Source: Gemmatimonadota bacterium (GTDB lineage Bacteria; Gemmatimonadota; Gemmatimonadetes; Longimicrobiales; Gaopeijiaceae). Taken from it: 64,000 nucleotides of DNA. Shown here in pieces: positions 18,399 to 25,891 of this stretch; within the stretch, counting starts at the first letter, position 1, and each line of letters starts with the position of its first letter. Location: NCBI GenBank assembly GCA_028875075.1, contig JAPPGF010000031.1:104294-168293 (forward strand), written 5' to 3'. The translations under genes and the position numbers were made by a program. Below the pieces are notes generated by a model that made no database searches, was not told where the DNA came from, and saw nothing but the letters and a program-made list of their open reading frames with translations.

Positions 18399-19184
18399 CT
18401 ACCGCCCGGAGTCGTCGCAGCGGGAACTGAGTTCGTCCAGGACCACCTCGGCTGCCCCATGGACCGAGGCGTCCAGTTGGGCCGACACGGGCGTCGCTTC
18501 GAGGTTGATCTCACCCGTGAAGGCTCCCCGCGCCTTGGCGGCGCTGCTCAGCGATGCCGCGGGATAGACGACCGACGATGTCCCGATCGTCAGAAACACG
18601 TCGTTGGCCAGCGCCCGGGCTGCCAACTCCAGCGTCTCCGACGCGATGCCCTCACCGAACCAGACGACCCCGGGCCGGACCAGGCCGCCACAATGCGGGC
18701 ACTTGGGCGGTAGTTCCGCGTAGGTGACGGTGTGGTCCGGCCACCGCGCGGGTGAGCTGCGGCAGCCATTCCAGCACGAGACTTCCCAGATCGACCCGTG
18801 GAAGCGGACGACGTTGCGCGTCCCGGCCCGCTCGTGCAGTCCGTCGACGTTCTGCGTGATGAGCGTGAAAGCCGGATAGCGGTGGCTCCACTCCGCGATG
18901 ACCTCGTGGGCCCGGTTCGGCTTGCAGGCCGCGATTCTCTCCTTACGCCACTGATACCACTCCCACACCAATCGCGGATTCTCGGAGAAGGCCTCGGGGG
19001 TGGCGAGGCGTTCAGGACGATGGGACCTCCACAGGCCCTCCTCGCCACGGAACGTAGGAACGCCGCTGGCGGCCGACACGCCGGCCCCGGTCAGTACGGT
19101 CAGGCTGGACGCACCGGCTAGCGCTCTGACGATCTGGTCGCTGGCGGCATCCGAGGCCTCGGGATTGTCGACCGGAAACGTCAC
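18399..19184 (-). CDS. cobB: Sir2-family NAD-dependent deacylase
   Basis: Removes acyl groups from protein lysines, using NAD. A 261-residue sirtuin core: GAGVSAASGVPTFRG (33-47, NAD binding), TQNVDGLH (110-117), catalytic His 129 in FHGS, zinc ligands C137, C141, C162 and C165, and GTSSVVYPA. A Tyr-x-x-Arg pair (Y77, R80) sits where class III sirtuins bind succinyl or malonyl groups, so desuccinylase activity is possible in addition to deacetylase. GTG start. It lies convergent with the vanX-like gene and downstream of the TonB-like gene. Confidence 0.93.
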   Translation of the reverse strand: MTFPVDNPEASDAASDQIVRALAGASSLTVLTGAGVSAASGVPTFRGEEGLWRSHRPERLATPEAFSENPRLVWEWYQWRKERIAACKPNRAHEVIAEWSHRYPAFTLITQNVDGLHERAGTRNVVRFHGSIWEVSCWNGCRSSPARWPDHTVTYAELPPKCPHCGGLVRPGVVWFGEGIASETLELAARALANDVFLTIGTSSVVYPAASLSSAAKARGAFTGEINLEATPVSAQLDASVHGAAEVVLDELSSRCDDSGR

Positions 19185-19255
19185 GGCTTAGCCCGGTCCG
19201 GGGGTCCTTGATGCGAGAAAAGTCGAGCGCCTGTGCCCGGACTCTCGGCTCGCGA

Positions 19256-20191
19256 TCAGCGGCTGGAGGCGCTCACGGTGTCGGTGCCCATGCGCTCGCG
19301 CGCTCGCTCGGCGTCACGGCGGCGGCGGATTTCCGCTGCGCGGTCCCGGAGCGTCTGGGAAGCCTCCCTTCGACCGGCCTGCGCGGCGATCTCGGAGTCT
19401 TCCCTCGCGCGCCGTGCGGCCAAGCTGTTGGGAGGAGCCACGAAGCCGAAGGGCAGCGGAATCGTGATTCCACCGAGATGGACATCCACGCCCCCGTGCT
19501 GTCCCGGTGCGATACCCCACCGCTGCCCCTCGGCGTCGGTGTAGGTCCAGTCGGTCCCGCGCCGTGCCGCTTCGGCCGCGACGGCCATCGAGTCCTGAAG
19601 CGCTTCGACGGCGATCGCCAGATCGAGCTGCGCGATCTGCTCGGGCGAGAGCCCCACGATCTCTTCTGGAAGGACGAACCACAGGCGCGGATCCTTCTCG
19701 GTGGGTCGAAGACGGTCCGCGGCGGTCACCGGCACCGAGCGGGCGGGGGCACGGGCATCGGCGGTGCCGGGCTCCGACGGCTCGCCCGCCCCGGCTTCCC
19801 GCTGAGGCTCGGCGCCAGCCACGTCACCGGCGGGCGGATCGCGCTCGGTGGCCTCGGGCACAGGCAGCTCGCGAGCGAACTCGTCCAAGGAGGGCAACTC
19901 GACTGGCGTGGCGGTGCTCGCGGTCGACGGAGGAGTGCTCGGCGGTGTGGGTGGAACCAGAACGATCAGCCTCTCGCCGCCGATCGGTCGCACGAGCGCG
20001 ACCATCCACTGCGGCGCGGTCAGGCGCGGACCGGTCGGTCCACTGACGGCGAGCAAGACGATGAACAGCGCGAAGTGAACCGCCGTGGACAGCGCCACGG
20101 CTCTGGACGCACTGCGCGCGTTGCGTGAGCGTATGCGCTCAGAGAAGGGGCGGCCGGGAAACCTCGGGCGACCTGACTCCGGAAGTACCAT
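19256..20191 (-). CDS. TonB-like inner-membrane-anchored protein without TonB C-terminal domain
   Basis: 311 residues. A basic N-terminus is followed by one membrane segment (about 33-52, ALSTAVHFALFIVLLAVSG), then a Pro/Thr/Ala/Glu-rich spacer (about 80-165) as in TonB proteins. The C-terminal half is mixed: a helix region (SPEQIAQLDLAIAVEALQDS) and a strand-rich stretch (DAEGQRWGIAPGQHGGVDVHLGGI), ending in a charged coil. I do not see the TonB C-terminal fold that contacts TonB boxes. Located between the FAH hydrolase and sirtuin genes. Function unknown. Confidence 0.6.
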   Translation of the reverse strand: MVLPESGRPRFPGRPFSERIRSRNARSASRAVALSTAVHFALFIVLLAVSGPTGPRLTAPQWMVALVRPIGGERLIVLVPPTPPSTPPSTASTATPVELPSLDEFARELPVPEATERDPPAGDVAGAEPQREAGAGEPSEPGTADARAPARSVPVTAADRLRPTEKDPRLWFVLPEEIVGLSPEQIAQLDLAIAVEALQDSMAVAAEAARRGTDWTYTDAEGQRWGIAPGQHGGVDVHLGGITIPLPFGFVAPPNSLAARRAREDSEIAAQAGRREASQTLRDRAAEIRRRRDAERARERMGTDTVSASSR

Positions 20192-20266
20192 CGGCTCTAC
20201 TAACCCACCCCCCGGAGGGCGTTCCTGGAACGGGCGCGCGGTGACGCGTTGCCCGCGTGCCGTGCT

Positions 20267-20923
20267 TCACGCCTTGCGACGCGGTTCGGGGCCGGGAGCG
20301 TTGTCCGCGATCACCGGGTTCGCGAGACAGCCGACGCCCGGAATCTCGACCTCGACAACGTCACCCGGAACCAGCGGACCGACACCCTCCGGGGTGCCGG
20401 TCGCCAGCACGTCTCCCTCCTCGAGTGTGGTGAAGGTCGAGCAGTAGGCGATCAAGTACGAAATCGGAAACGCCATGGCGGACGCGCGGCCGTGCTGGCG
20501 CACGACGCCGTTGACTCGAGTGACGACTTCGAGGACCTGCGGATCTTTCCCCGTCGCGGCCACCGGGGTGCCGATCGGGCAGAAGCTGTCGAAGCCCTTG
20601 GCGCGAGACCACTGTCCGTCCCTGCGCTGAAGCTCCCGCGCCGTGACGTCGTTCAGCGGGACGATGCCGGCGACGTGAGTCCACGCATCGTCGACGGTGG
20701 CGTTGCGGGCCGGGCGACCGATCACGATCCCGATCTCGCCCTCGTGCTCGATTCGACCGGCCCAGCCGGGCACGACGATGGGATCGCCGTCGCCGATCAC
20801 TGCCGAAGGTGGCTTGAGAAAGATGAGCGGCTCGCTCGGCACCTCGCTCCCCAACTCGGCGGCATGCGCGGCGTAGTTGCGGCCCACGCAGAGGATCTTC
20901 GGGGGGCGCCGCGCAAGCGGCAT
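20267..20923 (-). CDS. Fumarylacetoacetate hydrolase (FAH) family protein
   Basis: 218 residues, the single-domain FAH size. Members hydrolyse or decarboxylate acylpyruvates and similar keto-acids with a metal ion. Motifs: KILCVGRNYAAHAAELG, LIFLKPPSAVIGDGDPI, the metal-binding HEGEIGIVIGRPA (E-x-E), NDVTARELQRRDGQW, KGFDSFCPIGTP and the terminal GDVLATGTPEGVG ... GDVVEVEIPG. The ATG at 20923 is the usual position before KILCVGRNY; frame upstream belongs to shadow sequence. It begins 11 bases after the small membrane gene. The exact substrate (acylpyruvate or oxaloacetate enol) is not determined. Confidence 0.9.
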   Translation of the reverse strand: MPLARRPPKILCVGRNYAAHAAELGSEVPSEPLIFLKPPSAVIGDGDPIVVPGWAGRIEHEGEIGIVIGRPARNATVDDAWTHVAGIVPLNDVTARELQRRDGQWSRAKGFDSFCPIGTPVAATGKDPQVLEVVTRVNGVVRQHGRASAMAFPISYLIAYCSTFTTLEEGDVLATGTPEGVGPLVPGDVVEVEIPGVGCLANPVIADNAPGPEPRRKA

Positions 20924-20934
20924 CGGCGTCTGCG

Positions 20935-21135
20935 TCAGTCGTGGCGAGAACGGGTATGCAGCCAGGTGCCGAGCAGCGCGCCGCCCGCCGCGATCGCGAG
21001 GAGCACGCCGACAACGCCCCACCAGAACCCGAGGTCGCTCGCGTCCGCGCTCCAGCCCGCCGCGGAGTACCTGAAGGCGACCCCCGCGAAGACCAGCCAA
21101 ACGATGCCGACCAAGAAGCCGAAGATGCGACTCAT
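20935..21135 (-). CDS. Small two-helix membrane protein
   Basis: A 66-residue protein with two hydrophobic stretches (about 3-24 and 36-57, FLVGIVWLVFAGVAF and WWGVVGVLLAIAAGGALLG) and charged ends. Its stop is 11 bases before the FAH gene start on the same strand, so the two are likely co-transcribed. No family recognised. The hydropathy pattern and spacing support a real gene; no function can be given. Confidence 0.55.
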   Translation of the reverse strand: MSRIFGFLVGIVWLVFAGVAFRYSAAGWSADASDLGFWWGVVGVLLAIAAGGALLGTWLHTRSRHD

Positions 21136-21309
21136 ACCCGTTGTGGCCTCGGGAAGCGGGACGGTTCGCGCGGCCGCAATGTAACGAGCGAAGCCTGCCC
21201 GGCAACTCTCTCAGCCTGGCTCGACCAGCAGGCCACATACGGCACCGCCACCAGAGGGCAACGGCGCAGCGTTTCACGCTCCGCTTGGCGCCTCAGCGCG
21301 CCCTCCGGA

Positions 21310-22113
21310 TCAGCCGCGGGCGCCCGCGACCGCCCTGGAGAGCTCGAGCAACCGCCCGGGCGAGAGCATTTCGGGCCGGTCGCTCAGCGCGATCTGCGTG
21401 TCCTTCGCCACGCGCTCGACCACGTCGCGCGGGAGCGCCACGTCAGGGTGTTCGCGCAGAATCTTGCCGAGCTGCTTTCTGCGCCACTGGAAGCTGGCGC
21501 GCGTCAGCACGCGCAAGTCGGCCTCCTCCGTCGCGGTCAGCCTCGGCGGTACGTGCGGGACGATGCGCACGACGGTCGAATCCACGCGGGGTACCGGCCG
21601 AAACACGGATCTGGGTACCTGGAAGAGGCGCACGACGTCGGCAAGGGCGCCGACGCCGACCGCCAGCGCTCCGTACTCTCTGGTGCCCGGCTCCGCCGAG
21701 AGCCGATCCCCCACCTCGCGCTGCACCATCACCTGGATCACGGCGGCCCGCGGACGTTCGAGCAGCTTGAAGAGCAATGGCGAAGTGATGCCGTAGGGGA
21801 TGTTGCCGAGAATCTTGGCGGAAGACGGATCCTCGAGCAGATCCCGGAGATCGAGCTCGAGCGCGTCGCCGTGCACGATCTCGACGTCGTCACGATCCTC
21901 CCAGCGGCCTCGCAGGTCCGCGACCAGCGCGTCGTCCAGCTCGACCAGGACGATCCTACGCGCCCTGCCGACGAGATGGCGAGTGAGCGCGCCGCGGCCG
22001 GGCCCGATTTCGAGGACCTCGTCGGCCGGCCCGACCGCGAGCGCGTCGACGATCCGACGCTGGTGGCGGGGATCCACCAGGAAGTTCTGTCCGAGAGATT
22101 TCTTCGCGCGCAT
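21310..22113 (-). CDS. rsmA: 16S rRNA dimethyladenosine transferase
   Basis: Dimethylates two adjacent adenines (A1518, A1519 in E. coli numbering) near the 3' end of 16S rRNA, late in 30S assembly. 267 residues, standard. Motifs: KKSLGQNFL at the N-terminus, VLEIGPGRGALTRHL (SAM motif I), VELDDALVADL, IVHGDALELDL and the catalytic LGNIPYGITSPLLF (NIPY, motif IV). The C-terminal KsgA domain is present (FQWRRKQLGKIL). Separated by 54 bases from the phosphatase gene upstream. Confidence 0.96.
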   Translation of the reverse strand: MRAKKSLGQNFLVDPRHQRRIVDALAVGPADEVLEIGPGRGALTRHLVGRARRIVLVELDDALVADLRGRWEDRDDVEIVHGDALELDLRDLLEDPSSAKILGNIPYGITSPLLFKLLERPRAAVIQVMVQREVGDRLSAEPGTREYGALAVGVGALADVVRLFQVPRSVFRPVPRVDSTVVRIVPHVPPRLTATEEADLRVLTRASFQWRRKQLGKILREHPDVALPRDVVERVAKDTQIALSDRPEMLSPGRLLELSRAVAGARG

Positions 22114-22167
22114 GGTCGGCGGAAAGACCGCACTCGGAGGATACGTCCGCCGAGTGCGGCCGAGCCG

Positions 22168-23766
22168 TTATCGGCCGCGCAGGACCAGCGCCGTCCGGTC
22201 GTCCGGCGGGACGTCGATGCGCGGATCGGAAGCGAGCTCGAAGAGCGCCCCGACGATCTCCTTGGGCGTGCGCCGCCGGTTCTCGACGACCTCACGTACG
22301 ACGCGCCGCTCGCCCGTCTCGCCGCGGCCGGTCTCAAGGTTGTCGCACAGGCCGTCCGTGAAGCACAACAGCAGGTCGGCGGCGGGGTCCCAGGGGATCT
22401 CCTCCTGGCCGTACGAGTTGGGCCCGGCAATCCCCACCGGTGCGTCGGTCGCCACCAGGCGGGTGGTGGCACCATCTCCGTGCACGATGAACGCGTGCGG
22501 GTGCCCGGCGTTGGCGAACTGGAGCCGGCGATGCGCCGGATCCAGCACGGCGTAGAAGAGAGCGACGTACATTTCCGTGCTCTCGAGCTCGTCGCGCAGC
22601 GCGTCGTCGAGGTGGCGCAGCACCTCGGCGGGCATCGCGAACTCCGACGCATAGATCGTGGCGGCACTGATCGCGAGCGCCATGATGAGGGCGGCAGGGA
22701 ATCCGTGGCTTGAGACGTCACCCACCATGACGCCGACCCTGCCGGCAGGGAGCCTCAAGAGGTGATAGAAATCGCCGCCCACCGAGTCGGCCGGCACGAC
22801 GCGAGCCTCAACCCGGGCTCCGTCGAACTTCTCCGCCACCGGCAGCAGCTTCATCTGCAGGTTGTGCGCGAGCTCCATCTCCCGCGCTACGCGCTCCTGC
22901 TGGAGGCTGTCCTGGAGTAGTCGATTGTTCTCGAGCGCAGCGCCCACTTGGCTGGCAATCGCCGACAGTAGCTTCTGATCGCTCGCCGTAAAGCGTCCGC
23001 CGTGGCGGCGCCCCATGAGATTGATCACGCCCACAGTGCGGGACTCCCCGGCAGGCGGCGTGAAGCGTATCGGAACCGAGAGTAGGGTGCTCGGCTCGGC
23101 CGCTTCCTCTTCCGGTGCGCCGGCGCCGCCCTCCTCCGGTGTGACGATCATCGGGCGCCCGTTGCGGAAGACCTGTGCCGTGATCGTGTCGGCATCGCGT
23201 TCGACCGTCAGTCCGGTCCTTTCCTCTTCTTCCACGGCCGCAGTGAGACAAAGTCGGTCGCTGTCGGCATCGAACACCCACAGCGATCCTCGCAGGGCCC
23301 CCATGACGTCGCACACCTCACCGAGAATGACCCTGGCGGCATCCTCCAGTCTCAGGATCGATCCCAGAGTCTCGCTGATGGAGTAGAGGAGATTGATCTC
23401 CTCATAGCGCTCGGAAAGCTCGTACGTGAAGAACCGGATCTCTTGAGCAAAGTCGTACGTTCGCTCCAGCACCGAACGCAGAACCGAGGCCACGGCTTCG
23501 GCGTCGAAGTCCCCTCCACCCCCCCGCGCACGTATCTCGAGCTCAAGCGGGGGGCCATCGCAGGGCGCGACCGTCCGCGTGATTACCCGGCCCCCGGGCT
23601 CTTCCTCCCACATCCCCTCGTCGGGATAGAGCCGCACGCGCGTGCCGCTGCCGTTCACGCTGTCGGTCCACAGATTCACGTCCACACCGAACGTGCGCCG
23701 GAAATCCTCGAGCGCGCTCCGCACCTGGTCGGGGACCGCGGCACGAACGAGCGGTTCACCGCTCAC
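22168..23766 (-). CDS. GAF-SpoIIE (PP2C) serine phosphatase, RsbU/RsbP type
   Basis: 532 residues. An N-terminal region (1-110) of no recognised family leads to a GAF domain (about 130-285, INLLYSISETLGSILRLEDA ... VGVINLMGRRHGGRF). After a coiled linker (QQERVAREMELAHNLQMKLLP), a SpoIIE/PP2C-type phosphatase domain covers about 320-530: VGGDFYHLLRL, the metal-binding VMVGDVSSHGFPAAL, LLCFTDGL and PPDDRTALVL. These phosphatases dephosphorylate STAS anti-anti-sigma factors in partner switching. The next genes upstream are an RsbW-like kinase and a STAS protein, so it probably dephosphorylates that STAS protein, with the GAF domain as signal input. Confidence 0.9.
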   Translation of the reverse strand: MSGEPLVRAAVPDQVRSALEDFRRTFGVDVNLWTDSVNGSGTRVRLYPDEGMWEEEPGGRVITRTVAPCDGPPLELEIRARGGGGDFDAEAVASVLRSVLERTYDFAQEIRFFTYELSERYEEINLLYSISETLGSILRLEDAARVILGEVCDVMGALRGSLWVFDADSDRLCLTAAVEEEERTGLTVERDADTITAQVFRNGRPMIVTPEEGGAGAPEEEAAEPSTLLSVPIRFTPPAGESRTVGVINLMGRRHGGRFTASDQKLLSAIASQVGAALENNRLLQDSLQQERVAREMELAHNLQMKLLPVAEKFDGARVEARVVPADSVGGDFYHLLRLPAGRVGVMVGDVSSHGFPAALIMALAISAATIYASEFAMPAEVLRHLDDALRDELESTEMYVALFYAVLDPAHRRLQFANAGHPHAFIVHGDGATTRLVATDAPVGIAGPNSYGQEEIPWDPAADLLLCFTDGLCDNLETGRGETGERRVVREVVENRRRTPKEIVGALFELASDPRIDVPPDDRTALVLRGR

Positions 23767-24209
23767 ACGCTGACGCCTCCGGTACCGCGCGCTTTCCCGT
23801 CCGGCCGGAGTCTGAGAATCAGGGTGACCTCGTTGCCTTGCTCGTTGAAGTAGACCTCGTCCATCAGCTCACGCATCAGGAAAAGGCCCCGCCCCCTGGA
23901 CTTGTCGAGATTGTCCGGCGCCGTCGGATCGGGAATCCGCCGCGGATTGAAGCCCACGCCCTGGTCCGTGATCCGAGCCTCGATCTCCCACTCGCGTACC
24001 ACGACCGCGACGCGCACCCGCTTCTCGGGGTCGCGTCCGTTGCCGTACAGCATGGCGTTCGACAGGGCCTCGGTGAGGCTCACGCGCAGGTTGAGTCTGA
24101 TCTTGCGCCCATGGCCCTGGCAGGCGCTGCAGCATTCCAACACGGAATCGACTGCGCGCTCGATCTGCCGAGGGTCGTTCGGCAACTCCAGGACGAGCTC
24201 GGTCGCCAT
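23763..24209 (-). CDS. RsbW-like anti-sigma serine kinase
   Basis: A 148-residue GHKL ATPase of the RsbW/SpoIIAB type, which phosphorylates a STAS partner and binds a sigma factor or other target. ATP-site motifs are the N box TEALSNAMLYGNGRD, G1 ITDQGVGFNP and G2 SRGRGLFLMRELMDEV. Its stop overlaps the start of the SpoIIE phosphatase gene by 4 bases, showing coupled translation. No sigma factor gene lies in the window, so its target is unknown. Confidence 0.9.
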   Translation of the reverse strand: MATELVLELPNDPRQIERAVDSVLECCSACQGHGRKIRLNLRVSLTEALSNAMLYGNGRDPEKRVRVAVVVREWEIEARITDQGVGFNPRRIPDPTAPDNLDKSRGRGLFLMRELMDEVYFNEQGNEVTLILRLRPDGKARGTGGVSV

Positions 24210-24254
24210 TCGAGAACGTGGCGCAGAGGCGTGCTAAAGGGCGGCCTGTGCCCC

Positions 24255-24566
24255 TTAGCGGGAGTCGATGATCTCGAAGAGGGTGTCGAGCTTGGTCAGC
24301 TCGAACAACGTACGCAGGTCCCCGTTCAGGTTGGCGAGGCGCAGCGTCCCTCCCTGCTCACGGATCTTCTTGGAGAGGCTGACCAGCACGCCGAGCCCTG
24401 AGGAGTCGATGTAGCCGGTGTTCTGGAAATCGATCATGAACTCGCGGTCACCGCGCTCGAGCCGTTCCAGAACCTTCTGCTTGAGTTCCTGGCGGTTGCC
24501 GACGATGAGCTGCCCTTCCACCTCCACCACAACTACGTCGCCTACAGTGTCCACCACAAAGCCCAT
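24255..24566 (-). CDS. STAS-domain anti-anti-sigma factor (RsbV/SpoIIAA type)
   Basis: 103 residues from the ATG at 24566, which has a near-perfect AAGGAGA ribosome site; the longer frame to 24782 is not needed. A full STAS fold: VVVVEVEGQLIVGNRQEL, then YIDSSGLGVLVSL, where one serine of DSSGLG is the normal phosphorylation site, then GGTLRLANLNGDLRTLFELTKLDTLFEI. When unphosphorylated, such proteins pull the RsbW-type kinase off its target. First gene of the STAS, kinase, phosphatase set. Confidence 0.9.
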   Translation of the reverse strand: MGFVVDTVGDVVVVEVEGQLIVGNRQELKQKVLERLERGDREFMIDFQNTGYIDSSGLGVLVSLSKKIREQGGTLRLANLNGDLRTLFELTKLDTLFEIIDSR

Positions 24567-24833
24567 GGGATTCTCCTTAGGCCTCCCGTGGCCGGCTCCG
24601 GCCCTGCCTGCACGGGCCCCGTCCGCACCGAGCCGGACGGGACGATGCCGAGCCGAGCGCTGACGCGTGTCCTCTCCTGGAGTGGCGTGCCGGGAGCCGT
24701 CTCGCGATGGCCCGCCCGCTGCGATTCGAAAAGAACCGGCGGTGCAAACAAGACCCGCCACCGGCGCGGAAGATCCGGGCACGCTGACGCGCCGGGACCA
24801 GCGAGAGAGTGCGACTCTCTCTACGGCCAGGCC

Positions 24834-25334
24834 TCAGGAGCGGGTCTTCTCGCGCAATCGCTCGAGCACCGTCGGTGAGACGAACTGCGAAACGTCCCCA
24901 CCCAGCCTGGCGACTTCACGCACCAGCGAGGCCGAAATGAAGGAGTAGCGCACGTCCGGTGTGAGAAAAACGGTCTCCGCCTCGGACCAGAGTTCCTGGT
25001 TCATCTGCGCCATCTGGAACTCGTACTCGAAATCCGACACAGCTCGCAGGCCCCGTACGATGAATCTCGATCGGCGGGAGCGCGCGAAGTCGACCAACAG
25101 CCCGTCGAAGCTTGTGCATTCCACACGCGGCTCCCCGGCGAACACGCTGCGCAGCAGCTGTACGCGTTCGTCCACCGTGAACAGCGGCTGCTTCAAGTAC
25201 GTCGCGGTGCGGGCCACCGCGACCACCAACCGATCGGCGACCCGCAGCGTCCGTTTCACGAGGTCCTCGTGCCCGAGTGTCACCGGGTCGAACGAACCGG
25301 GGTAGATGGCGACGGATTCGGAATCCGGCATCAT
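24834..25334 (-). CDS. coaD: Phosphopantetheine adenylyltransferase
   Basis: Adenylates 4'-phosphopantetheine to dephospho-CoA in CoA biosynthesis. 166 residues, usual length. Motifs: IYPGSFDPVTLGHEDLV (nucleotidyltransferase HxGH-type site), RSRRSRFIVRGLRAVSDFEYEFQMAQMN (substrate loop), and SFISASLVREVARLGGDVSQFV. Start overlaps the rsmD stop by 4 bases (ATGA). The rsmD-coaD pairing is found in many bacteria. Confidence 0.95.
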   Translation of the reverse strand: MMPDSESVAIYPGSFDPVTLGHEDLVKRTLRVADRLVVAVARTATYLKQPLFTVDERVQLLRSVFAGEPRVECTSFDGLLVDFARSRRSRFIVRGLRAVSDFEYEFQMAQMNQELWSEAETVFLTPDVRYSFISASLVREVARLGGDVSQFVSPTVLERLREKTRS

Positions 25335-25891
25335 GTGTCCTCACGATCGTGGGGTTCGACCCCGGCCGGCTCGGCGGCGACAGAGGTCAGCGTAGTGTCC
25401 CCGTAACGGCGCTGCGTCATGCCGCGCAGCTCGGGAATCGGCTCGCCGGTACGATGTTCGAGCCAGAGCTCCCGCGCAAAGGGCACCTCTTCGAACCACA
25501 CGAGCAGTCTGGCGGCGTGACCCTTCTCATACGGCGGGTCGGCGAGCGCGAGGTCGAAGGAGCCGCAGGCGAGACGGCGCACGTACCCGAAGGCATCTCC
25601 CTTCACCACGGTAGCCCGCCCTCCGGCCTGCAGCCGGCGCAGGTTCTCGTCCAGGTTGCGCAGACTTTGGCGAGCGCGCTCCACGAAGGTAACGTGCGCC
25701 GCTCCGCGCGAGAGCGCCTCCAGCCCCAGGGCGCCCGAGCCCGCGAACAGATCGAGCACCGTGAGGCGGTCCAGACGTCCGCCCAGTGCGGACATCCAAG
25801 CCTCGCGCACGCGGTCCGTCGTCGGGCGCACGTCACCTCCCCCGGGAGCCTTGATGCGGCGCCCGCGCCACTCGCCGGCGATGATCCTCAC
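25331..25891 (-). CDS. rsmD: 16S rRNA (guanine966-N2)-methyltransferase
   Basis: Methylates G966 of 16S rRNA. 186 residues. Seen: MRIIAGEWRGRRI opening, RPTTDRVREAWMSAL, VLDLFAGSGALGLEALSRGA (SAM binding) and the catalytic LALADPPYEKG. Start overlaps the recJ stop by 4 bases, and its stop overlaps the coaD start by 4. Confidence 0.95.
   Translation of the reverse strand: MRIIAGEWRGRRIKAPGGGDVRPTTDRVREAWMSALGGRLDRLTVLDLFAGSGALGLEALSRGAAHVTFVERARQSLRNLDENLRRLQAGGRATVVKGDAFGYVRRLACGSFDLALADPPYEKGHAARLLVWFEEVPFARELWLEHRTGEPIPELRGMTQRRYGDTTLTSVAAEPAGVEPHDREDT

Noticed and set aside
20941..22713. 590-codon plus-strand frame antisense to rsmA and the phosphatase gene
   Set aside because: Shadow of two well-supported genes; composition is Arg/Asp/His-rich with no motif.
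24618..24641. 8-bp hairpin CCCGTCCG...CGGACGGG upstream of the STAS gene, after coaD
   Set aside because: No U-tract in either direction and GC-rich context makes such stems common; not called a terminator.
24567..24782. 72-codon N-terminal extension of the STAS gene
   Set aside because: An excellent AAGGAGA site precedes ATG 24566 and STAS homology starts there; the extension is low-complexity.
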